A stretch of 58,223 nucleotides of DNA from Streptomyces microflavus (lineage in GTDB: Bacteria; Actinomycetota; Actinomycetes; Streptomycetales; Streptomycetaceae), in contig NZ_BMUG01000021.1 of the NCBI RefSeq assembly GCF_014650075.1, forward strand, positions 1-58,223, given 5' to 3'. The translations under genes and the position numbers were made by a program. Positions 40,613 through 47,460 of this stretch are shown in pieces. The notes under the pieces were generated by a model. The model was not told the DNA's origin. It ran no database searches and saw only the letters and a program-made list of their open reading frames with translations. Every line of letters starts with the position of its first letter. The stretch's first letter is position 1.

Positions 40613-41502
40613 TTCTGCTCCTCGTGCCAGGTCCGGACCGCCTGCTGGTAGCCCTTCTCGTCGCCGTCCGGAGGCAGGAAGCGCGCACTGAACTCCGCCC
40701 AGGCCGCCGGGTCCGCAGCGGCGGCCGCGTACGCCTTCTGGAACGGCTCGTCGCGCGGATGGTCGGGTACGCACGAGGTGAAGTGCGCGCCGCCCGGCGT
40801 CTCCACGACCCCGGTGACGGAGTGCCGCCGGACGAGGAGCGTCTGCGGGGCCGCGCCGGACCCGCCCGTCAACTCCGCCGTCTCCACCAGGCGTTCGCAG
40901 GAGACGTACGCCGTGTCCGCCGCCTCGCAGAACAGGTCGTCGAAGTACGGGTCGGGGCCCAGGTACTGCCCGTTGCCCAGCCGGTCCGCCCGGTTCAGGT
41001 GGACCAGCGCCGCGTCCATCCGCAGGGCCGGCATCGCGACGAACTCCTCGCCGTCCTCGTACGGTGAAGTCACCGTTCGCAGCTGGGGGTTGACCCGCAT
41101 CACGTCGGAGCCGAGCCCCGCCCGCACCGGCAGGAACGGCAGCCGGTTGGCGGCCGCGTGCAGCCCCCACATGAACATCGCCTCGTCGATCTCGGTCAGC
41201 GCGAACGCCCCGCGCTGCCGGGCCGCCCGGTAGTGCGGCTCCAGCGGGATCGAGTCGAGCGTCACGAACGCGGTGACCAGGCGGGAGATCCGGCCCGCGG
41301 CGGCGAGCAGCCCGACGTCCGGGCCACCGTAGGAGATCACCGTCAGGTCGGTGACGGGGGAGCGGAGCAACGCCCGTACCAGGGCCATGGGTTTGCGGCG
41401 CGACCCCCAGCCGCCGATGCCGATCGTCATGCCGCTGTGCAGCCGGGCGGCCACCTCGTCGGGCGTCATGGTCTTGTTGCGCGCGGCGGACACCGTACTC
41501 AC
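40609..41502 (-). CDS. ipdA: CoA-transferase-fold hydrolase alpha subunit, IpdA-like
   Basis: A 297-residue class I CoA-transferase-fold subunit. The conserved N-terminal GMTIGIGGWGSRRKPMALVR carries the Gly-rich CoA site. LTEIDEAMFMWGLHAAANRL and RAGLGSDVMRVNPQL, followed by DAALVHLNRADRLGN, match the IpdA subgroup rather than acetate or succinyl-CoA transferases. The paired protein in Mycobacterium opens the six-membered ring by a retro-Claisen-like hydrolysis. It begins 4 bp after the echA20 stop and is translationally coupled to ipdB. Confidence 0.9.
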   Translation of the reverse strand: MSTVSAARNKTMTPDEVAARLHSGMTIGIGGWGSRRKPMALVRALLRSPVTDLTVISYGGPDVGLLAAAGRISRLVTAFVTLDSIPLEPHYRAARQRGAFALTEIDEAMFMWGLHAAANRLPFLPVRAGLGSDVMRVNPQLRTVTSPYEDGEEFVAMPALRMDAALVHLNRADRLGNGQYLGPDPYFDDLFCEAADTAYVSCERLVETAELTGGSGAAPQTLLVRRHSVTGVVETPGGAHFTSCVPDHPRDEPFQKAYAAAAADPAAWAEFSARFLPPDGDEKGYQQAVRTWHEEQK

Positions 41503-41505
41503 GAT

Positions 41506-42249
41506 TCAGGCCTCCTTGCCGAAGGTGTCACGGACCCGGTCGGCGGTCCCCGCCAGGCTCGCCTCGAAGGTGAAGCCCTGCTCGAAGCGGTAGCTGCGCC
41601 GTACGTCGACGGGGTCGATGCCGTTGAGCGCGGCCTTGGCCAGCCGCAGCAGGTGCCCGTCCTTGCGGGCGATCTCCGACGCCAACTCCATTGCTGCACG
41701 CAGTAGTTCGTCCGTCGGCACGACCCGCCATACCGAGCCGTGGGCGAGGAGTTCGGCCGCCGTCACCGTGCGCGAGGTGTAGTACAGCGTCCGCATCAGG
41801 TGCTGCGGGACCAGCCGGGCCAGATGGGTCGCCGCCCCGAGCGCGCCCCGGTCCAGCTCCGGCAGGCCGAAGACGGCGTCCTCGCTCGCCACGATCGCGT
41901 CCGCGTTCCCGACGAGGCCGATGCCGCCGCCGAGGCAGAACCCGTGCACCGCCGCGACGACCGGCACCTCGCAGGCGTACACGGCCTCGAACGCCTCCGC
42001 GCAGCCCCGGTTGACGCCGATCAGCGCCGCGTTTCCCGGGTCGCGCTGCAACTCCTTGATGTCGACACCGGCGTTGAAGCCGCGCCCGGCGGCGGCCAGG
42101 ACGACACAGCGCACCTCCGGGTCGCGGCCCGCCGCCCGGACGGCGTCGGCCAGGTCGTACCAGCCCTGTACGGGAAGCGCGTTGACGGGCGGCCGGTCGA
42201 CGGTGACGACACGGACGCCTTCGGCGGGAGACGCGGTGGAGACAGTCAT
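41506..42249 (-). CDS. echA20: Enoyl-CoA hydratase/isomerase-family ring hydrolase, EchA20-like
   Basis: A 247-residue crotonase-fold protein. The oxyanion-hole blocks are AGRGFNAGVDIKELQRDPGN and AVHGFCLGGGIGLVGNADAI. FGLPELDRGALGAATHLARL carries the second acidic position. Mycobacterial EchA20 hydrolyses ring D of HIEC-CoA and precedes ipdA-ipdB-ipdC in the same order. ATG 42249 is preferred; the in-frame ATG at 42279 lies inside the operator palindrome, which makes it an unlikely translation start. It is divergent from an SDR gene. Confidence 0.89.
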   Translation of the reverse strand: MTVSTASPAEGVRVVTVDRPPVNALPVQGWYDLADAVRAAGRDPEVRCVVLAAAGRGFNAGVDIKELQRDPGNAALIGVNRGCAEAFEAVYACEVPVVAAVHGFCLGGGIGLVGNADAIVASEDAVFGLPELDRGALGAATHLARLVPQHLMRTLYYTSRTVTAAELLAHGSVWRVVPTDELLRAAMELASEIARKDGHLLRLAKAALNGIDPVDVRRSYRFEQGFTFEASLAGTADRVRDTFGKEA

Positions 42250-42268
42250 CGGAGGATCAGCTACCTTT

Positions 42269-42290
42269 CCACCAAACATTTGTTAGGTGG
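42269..42290. promoter_or_regulatory. KstR2-like operator between echA20 and the SDR gene
   Basis: ACCAAACATTTGTTAGG at 42271-42287 matches the other operator (reverse complement) at 16 of 17 positions and the KstR2 consensus with two changes. The flanks CCACC / GGTGG extend a larger imperfect palindrome. Confidence 0.78.
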
Positions 42291-42345
42291 ACGGTAGCAG
42301 TCACACCCCCGCCCGCCAACCGGCCCCACGTACACGGGAGATGAG

Positions 42346-43272
42346 ATGACCGCACCCACTGCTGCCGGACTCTGCGCGGGCCGGGTCGTCGCCGTCACGG
42401 GCGCCGGACGCGGCCTCGGCCGGGCCCACGCGCTCGCCTTCGCCGCCGAAGGAGCCCGGGTCGTCGTCAACGACCTCGGCGTCGGGCCCGGCGGCGACGG
42501 AGGCTCGGGCGGACCCGCCCGCCGGGTCGTCGAGGAGATCACGGCCCGGGGCGGCGAAGCGGTCGTCCACGACGGCGACATCGCCACCACCGAGGGCGCC
42601 GCCTCCCTGGTCACCACCGCCCTGGACGCCTTCGGCCGCCTCGACACCCTGGTCAACAACGCGGGCTTCCTGCGCGACCGGATGCTCGTCAACCTGGACG
42701 AGGACGACTGGGACGCGGTGATGCGCGTCCACCTCAAGGGCCACTTCCTGCCCCTGAAGCACGCCGCCGCGCACTGGCGGGGAGAGGCCAAGGCAGGCCG
42801 CCCGCCCGTCGCCCGGGTGATCAACACCAGCTCCGGCGCCGGGCTCCTCGGCAGCGTCGGCCAGGGGAACTACGCGGCCGCCAAAGCCGGAATCGTCGCC
42901 CTCACTCTGGTCGCGGCCGCCGAACTGGGCCGGTACGGGGTCCACGTCAACGCCCTCGCCCCCGCCGCCCGGACCCGGATGACCGAGCAGACCTTCGCCG
43001 CGACGATGGCGGCCCCGGGGGAGGGGCAGTTCGACGCGATGGCCCCCGAGAACGTCTCGCCCCTCGTCGTCTGGCTCGGTTCCGCTTCGAGCGACGGGGT
43101 GACCGGCCGCGTCTTCGAGGCCGAGGCGGGCCGCATCACCGTCATGGAGGGCTGGCGCCCCGGCCCCACCGACGACCGGGGCGCGCGCAGGTCCCCGGCC
43201 GATGCGGGGGAGACCGTACGCCGGCTGCTGGCGGACGCCGAGGTGCCGCAGCGGGTGTACGGGGCGTCGTAG
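42346..43272 (+). CDS. SDR-family oxidoreductase, Rv3548c-like
   Basis: A 308-residue short-chain dehydrogenase. The cofactor site is VAVTGAGRGLGRAHALAFAA near residues 11-30, with NDLG following strand 2, and LVNNAGFLRDRMLVNLDEDD, INTSSGAGLLG and NYAAAKAGIVAL giving Asn, Ser, Tyr and Lys. It resembles the (3R)-hydroxyacyl-CoA dehydrogenase domain of type 2 multifunctional enzymes. Mycobacterium has an SDR of similar length (Rv3548c) divergent from echA20. Its step in HIP catabolism is not settled. ATG 42346 has GGGAG just upstream. Confidence 0.87.
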   Translation: MTAPTAAGLCAGRVVAVTGAGRGLGRAHALAFAAEGARVVVNDLGVGPGGDGGSGGPARRVVEEITARGGEAVVHDGDIATTEGAASLVTTALDAFGRLDTLVNNAGFLRDRMLVNLDEDDWDAVMRVHLKGHFLPLKHAAAHWRGEAKAGRPPVARVINTSSGAGLLGSVGQGNYAAAKAGIVALTLVAAAELGRYGVHVNALAPAARTRMTEQTFAATMAAPGEGQFDAMAPENVSPLVVWLGSASSDGVTGRVFEAEAGRITVMEGWRPGPTDDRGARRSPADAGETVRRLLADAEVPQRVYGAS

Positions 43273-43374
43273 GCGGTCCCGTACGACGTACGGCGCACGC
43301 GGTGCGGCACGGAAACTCGCTTGCGGGGACGTCCGCGCTCCCGGTATCCAGCACAGGACACCGAGGAGCGCACG

Positions 43375-44637
43375 ATGACACGGCACGGCCCCCTGGACGA
43401 GTTCTGCTGGATGGACCTCAAGACCCGCGACCCCTCCGGCACCGCCGCCTTCTTCTCCGCCGTGCTCGACTGGGACTTCGCGGTGGACGAGCAGGACTGG
43501 CGCAAGGCCGTCACCATCTCCGCCGGGGACCACCGCATCGGCGGCCTGAGCGACCTCGCGCAGCCCGTCTACCCGCCGGGGCTGCCCGCCCATATCGCCT
43601 ACTACCTGGCGGTCGACGACGTGGACCGCCGTACGGCCGTGGCGGCGGAAAACGGGGCACAGATCCTCGTACCGCCCTTCGACGCCGGGGACCAGGGCCG
43701 GATCGCCACCCTGATCGACCCGGTGGGTGCGGTCGTCTCCCTCTGGCGGCCACAGGGGTTCGCGGGGTGGCCGGTATCGCCCTCGGACGGGGCCGTGGCC
43801 GTACCCCATCACGCGGTCCTGGCCTGCGAAGACCCCGAGCGGGCCCGGCACTTCTACAGCGGGATGACGACCGGCGCTCCGCCCGCCCGGGCCGCGTTCG
43901 CCGAAGCCGCCACCCTCACCGCGCCGCAGTGGGAGCTGGCACTCGCCGTGGACGACCTCGACGGTGTCGCCGCCCGGGCCCGTGCGCACGGCGGGGAACT
44001 CGTCACCGTCCCCGAAGGCCTGGCGCGGCTGTCGAGCCCGGAAGGCCTGACCTTCCGCATCCAGGTGCCGGAGGCCTCCCGGGTCTTCCTGGAGACCGAC
44101 CGGCTCGTGCTGCGCCCGTTCACGGACGCCGACGTTCCCGCCCTGCTCGCCCTCGACAACGACCCCGAGGTCATGCGGTACATCAACGGCGGCCGGCCCA
44201 CCACCGCCGAGTCCGTCCGGGAGCGGACCCTTCCGAGGCTCCTCCACGACCACCCCTGCACCGGGACCCGCGGGTTCTGGGCCGCAGAGGAGAAGGCCAC
44301 CGGCACCTTCCTCGGCTGGTTCGAGCTCCGGCCCCTGACCGATGACGACCCCGCCGTCGTCGAGCTCGGCTACCGGCTCAACCGGGCCGCCTGGGGGAGC
44401 GGTTACGCCACCGAGGGCGCCAGGGCCCTCGTGCGCAAAGGGTTCACCGACCTCGGGGCCGAGCGCGTGACCGCCAACACCATGGCCGTCAACGCCGGGT
44501 CCCGGCGGGTGATGGAGAAGGCGGGGCTGACCTTCCTCCGCGCCTACACCGAGGACTGGCCGGACGCCATCGAGGGCTCGGAACACGGGGAGGTGGAGTA
44601 CGTGCTCACCCGGGAGGCGTGGGTGCGGGAAGCGTAG
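43375..44637 (+). CDS. Fusion of a two-domain VOC (glyoxalase-like) protein with a GNAT acetyltransferase
   Basis: A 420-residue protein. Residues about 5-235 form two VOC modules: DEFCWMDLKTRDPSGTAAFF with GDQGRIATLIDPVGAVVSLW, then HHAVLACEDPERARHFYSGM. Residues about 242-415 form a RimJ-type GNAT domain: FLETDRLVLRPFTDADVPAL, GYRLNRAAWGSGYATEGARA (acetyl-CoA loop) and NAGSRRVMEKAGLTF. The join at residue 240 is abrupt, as if the second gene's start had fused to the first gene's end. ATG 43375 follows GAGGAG. The substrate is unknown; VOC-GNAT pairings occur in antibiotic or xenobiotic detoxification. Confidence 0.85.
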   Translation: MTRHGPLDEFCWMDLKTRDPSGTAAFFSAVLDWDFAVDEQDWRKAVTISAGDHRIGGLSDLAQPVYPPGLPAHIAYYLAVDDVDRRTAVAAENGAQILVPPFDAGDQGRIATLIDPVGAVVSLWRPQGFAGWPVSPSDGAVAVPHHAVLACEDPERARHFYSGMTTGAPPARAAFAEAATLTAPQWELALAVDDLDGVAARARAHGGELVTVPEGLARLSSPEGLTFRIQVPEASRVFLETDRLVLRPFTDADVPALLALDNDPEVMRYINGGRPTTAESVRERTLPRLLHDHPCTGTRGFWAAEEKATGTFLGWFELRPLTDDDPAVVELGYRLNRAAWGSGYATEGARALVRKGFTDLGAERVTANTMAVNAGSRRVMEKAGLTFLRAYTEDWPDAIEGSEHGEVEYVLTREAWVREA

Positions 44638-44709
44638 AGCTCACCCGCGAACAGCGCAGAGCTCACCCGGGAGGCCTGGGGGCGGGGCCGACGGCGCAGA
44701 GCTCACCCG
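44605..44709 (+). repeat. Partial tandem duplication at the 3' end of the VOC-GNAT gene
   Basis: The 25 bp at 44605-44629 recur at 44662-44686 with two differences. AGAGCTCACCCG occurs at 44636, 44658 and 44698. The third copy overlaps the stop codon of the convergent ankyrin gene. Confidence 0.85.
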
Positions 44710-45500
44710 GCGCCCGAACGGGCAGCAGGGTGAAGCCCCCCGCTCATCCCCCACCCCTCCAGCAGCGCCGCGATCTCCCCGTGCCCCGTGTGCCGGTCCG
44801 CCCCCGCCGCCGGCACCCCGTCCCGCAGCAGCTCCACGGCCACCGTCTCCTCGCCGTCCACCAGCTCCCGCCGGACCACGGCGTCGAACCCGGGACCGTA
44901 CGCCTCCTCCAACTGCCTCAGCAGCTCCCGCTCCAGGTCGGGACCGGCTGCCCGCCGCGCCTCGGCCAGCGCCACCCCGACCACCGCTTCCTGCCCCGGC
45001 GCCCCCGCCCCGTGCTCCAGCAGCGCCCGCACCGTCCGCAGCGAGCCCCGCTGCGCCGCCAGGACCAGCATCGGTTCCCCCTGCGGGCCGGGCAGCAACG
45101 GGTCCGCGCCCCCGGAGAGCAGCGCCTCCACCGTCGAGGCGTGGCCGAGACCGACCGCCCAGCGCAGCGCCGTGAATCCGAACTCCTCGCGCAGGTCCGG
45201 CCGCGCCCCGGCGGAGAGCAGCGCCTCCACCACCTCGGTGTGGCCGCCGCACGCCGCCCCGCACAGCGGCAGGTCGGCCGTCCCCTCGCCGCTCGCCCGG
45301 TCGGGATCGGCACCCGCCGCGAGCAGCAGCCGTACCGCTTCCGGCAGGTTCTGGACCGCCGCCAGATAGAGCGCCGTCGTGCCCTCCTCGTCGCTCGACT
45401 CGGCCTGCGCACCCGCGCGCAGCGCCCGTACGACAGCGTTCTCGTCCTCGTACAGCGCGTCGAACAGGCTTGGTTCGTCCCTGATCGGCTCGTTCGTCAT
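44703..45500 (-). CDS. Ankyrin-repeat protein
   Basis: A cytoplasmic protein of 265 residues with about four ankyrin repeats between residues 35 and 165. Clear ones are GTTALYLAAVQNLPEAVRLL, GHTEVVEALLSAGARPDLRE and GFTALRWAVGLGHASTVEAL. Ankyrin repeats bind other proteins; no partner can be deduced. The C-terminal 90 residues are not repeat-like and contain acidic helices. The start is ATG 45500. It lies 30 bp downstream of the HExxH protein gene on the same strand, so the two may form an operon. Confidence 0.88.
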   Translation of the reverse strand: MTNEPIRDEPSLFDALYEDENAVVRALRAGAQAESSDEEGTTALYLAAVQNLPEAVRLLLAAGADPDRASGEGTADLPLCGAACGGHTEVVEALLSAGARPDLREEFGFTALRWAVGLGHASTVEALLSGGADPLLPGPQGEPMLVLAAQRGSLRTVRALLEHGAGAPGQEAVVGVALAEARRAAGPDLERELLRQLEEAYGPGFDAVVRRELVDGEETVAVELLRDGVPAAGADRHTGHGEIAALLEGWGMSGGLHPAARSGAG

Positions 45501-45530
45501 GCTTCGAGCCTACGGTGGCCGGAATGACAC

Positions 45531-46433
45531 TCAGGTGTCGCACTCCAGTCGCGTACGGCACAGCCCGCACCGGGCGACCGTCCGGCCCCGGACGGGGAGC
45601 CGGATGCGCTGGTGGCAGGTGGGGCAGGGGAAGGAGACCCGCAGTCCCTCGCCGCCGGGCTCGAAGGCGTACGGAACACCCGGGTCCGCGGCCGTGCCGG
45701 GGTGGTCCTGCGCGTACCGGCGGTCCTTGGCGTACCGCCGCCGCCCCGCCCACCCGGCCGCCGTCAGCGGGGGCCTGCGCAGATCGTGCAGCGCCTGTGC
45801 CCGCCCCTTCGTGTACGCGGTGTACGCCTGCGGGCTGGTGAACCAGGGGGAGGGGTCCTCGTCGAACGCGAACGCCCGCTGGGCCAGGACGTACCCGAAC
45901 TCCTCCGGTGTCAGATAGCCCAGCTTCTGCCGGGACGTGGCGTCCTCCCGGAAGGCGTCCAGCAGCAGCCAGCCCGCGCCGAGATAGGTGGTCACCGTGT
46001 CGGTGAGGATCTCGTTGTCGCGTGTGCCGGGGAACTCCAGGCCGAGCCGGTGCAGCAGGACATGGGTGATCTCGTGCGCGAGCGCCGCGCCGATGTCCCT
46101 GCGGTGGGTGCGGAACCGGTCGTTGAGCTCGATGAAGTACTCCGGTCCCGCGGTCAGTTCCACGCTCGCCGCGTGCTCCATCGTGCGGAAGCCGACGATC
46201 ATGCGGGCGTCGGGCAGATGGAGGTGCTGGACCAGGGCCCGCGCCACCCGCTGGGCGCCGAGATGGAGATCGTCCCCGTCGGAGAAGGCGGCGTCGGCGG
46301 GGACCAGGCTGGTGCCGTACGTGTGGACGCCGTCCGGGGAGAGCCGCCGGTAGAGCGCGGTGATCGCGGACCGGACCGTGTCCAGGTGCGGAAAGCCGTG
46401 GACGACCGGTGCGCCCGGACTGTTGTCGCTCAC
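45531..46433 (-). CDS. Unassigned HExxH metalloprotease-like protein with C-terminal zinc ribbon
   Basis: I do not recognise a named family. The 300-residue protein has HEITH at residues 120-124, typical of zinc metallopeptidases, followed by DNEILTDTVTTYLGAGWLLL, in which Glu141 is a candidate third ligand. The C-terminus carries two CxxC pairs (Cys270/273 and Cys289/292), a zinc ribbon. There is no signal peptide or membrane segment, so it is probably cytoplasmic. GTG 46433 is the likely start. It is divergent from the trypsin gene, with 234 bp between them, and upstream of the ankyrin gene. Confidence 0.75.
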   Translation of the reverse strand: MSDNSPGAPVVHGFPHLDTVRSAITALYRRLSPDGVHTYGTSLVPADAAFSDGDDLHLGAQRVARALVQHLHLPDARMIVGFRTMEHAASVELTAGPEYFIELNDRFRTHRRDIGAALAHEITHVLLHRLGLEFPGTRDNEILTDTVTTYLGAGWLLLDAFREDATSRQKLGYLTPEEFGYVLAQRAFAFDEDPSPWFTSPQAYTAYTKGRAQALHDLRRPPLTAAGWAGRRRYAKDRRYAQDHPGTAADPGVPYAFEPGGEGLRVSFPCPTCHQRIRLPVRGRTVARCGLCRTRLECDT

Positions 46434-46667
46434 GCCCGTACCCCCATCCGTCCCGTCGGAGGAACCCCCGCCCTCGACGGACCTCCACTGTAGGCCGGGG
46501 TGCCCGAGGGGCGCGGAATTCGCCGTGACGAGCTTGGCCGAAAAGTGCGCCTTGTGGCAGCGGTGACCGGCTCCCGATAATCGGATTGCCTTGACGGGTG
46601 CATGACCAACTTGTCGGTGTGCCCTGTCGTGGTTCCCACTGCGACCCCCCACGAAAGAAGGCAGTCC

Positions 46668-47447
46668 GTGAAGCAGCTCCTGCGTGCCTTGAAGAGATGT
46701 TCCGTCGTCGTCGCCACCGTCGCCATAGCCGTCGTCGGCCTCCAGCCCGTCACCGCCTCGGCCGCCCCCAACCCCGTCGTCGGCGGAACCCGCGCCGCCC
46801 AGGGCGAGTTCCCCTTCATGGTCCGGCTCTCCATGGGCTGCGGCGGCGCCCTCTACGCCAAGGACATCGTCCTCACCGCCGCCCACTGCGTGAACGGATC
46901 GGGCAACAACACCTCGATCACCGCCACCGGGGGCGTTGTCGACCTCCAGTCGCCCAACGCCGTCAAGGTCCGCTCCACCAAGGTCCGCCAGGCCCCCGGC
47001 TACAACGGCACCGGCAAGGACTGGGCGCTCATCAAGCTCGCCCAGCCCATCAACCAGCCCACCCTCAAGATCGCCACCACCACGGCGTACAACCAGGGCA
47101 CCTTCACCGTCGCCGGCTGGGGCGCCAACCGCGAGGGCGGCAGCCAGCAGCGCTACCTCCTCAAGGCCAACGTCCCGTTCGTCTCCGACGCCGCCTGCCG
47201 CTCCGCCTACGGCAGCGACCTCATCGCGTCCGAGGAGATCTGCGCCGGATACCCCGACACCGGTGGCGTCGACACCTGCCAGGGTGACTCCGGCGGCCCG
47301 ATGTTCCGCAAGGACAACGCCAACGAGTGGGTCCAGGTCGGCATCGTCAGCTGGGGCTACGGCTGCGCCCGGCCCGGCTACCCCGGCGTCTACACCGAGG
47401 TCTCGACCTTCGCCGCCGCCATCGCCTCCGCGGCCGCCGCACTCTGA
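46668..47447 (+). CDS. sprT: Secreted trypsin-like serine protease (Streptomyces trypsin, SGT-like)
   Basis: Extracellular protease cleaving after Arg and Lys. The 259-residue precursor has a signal peptide (charged start, hydrophobic residues 12-27, ending about SAA at 31-33) and a very short propeptide APNP, then mature VVGGTRAAQGEFPFMVRLSM from Val37. The triad is His73 (LTAAHC), Asp118 (GKDWALIKL) and Ser208 (GDSGGP), with Asp202 in the S1 pocket giving trypsin specificity. Cys pairs are conserved. It closely matches S. griseus trypsin in length and most of the sequence I can recall. GTG 46668 follows AAGAAGG. A terminator hairpin lies just downstream. Confidence 0.96.
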   Translation: MKQLLRALKRCSVVVATVAIAVVGLQPVTASAAPNPVVGGTRAAQGEFPFMVRLSMGCGGALYAKDIVLTAAHCVNGSGNNTSITATGGVVDLQSPNAVKVRSTKVRQAPGYNGTGKDWALIKLAQPINQPTLKIATTTAYNQGTFTVAGWGANREGGSQQRYLLKANVPFVSDAACRSAYGSDLIASEEICAGYPDTGGVDTCQGDSGGPMFRKDNANEWVQVGIVSWGYGCARPGYPGVYTEVSTFAAAIASAAAAL

Positions 47448-47460
47448 CGCCGGTGACTGA

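Noticed and set aside
42277..42279. ATG 42279 as start of the echA20-like gene
   Set aside because: It lies inside the operator palindrome and has no Shine-Dalgarno. The family-like sequence starts after ATG 42249.
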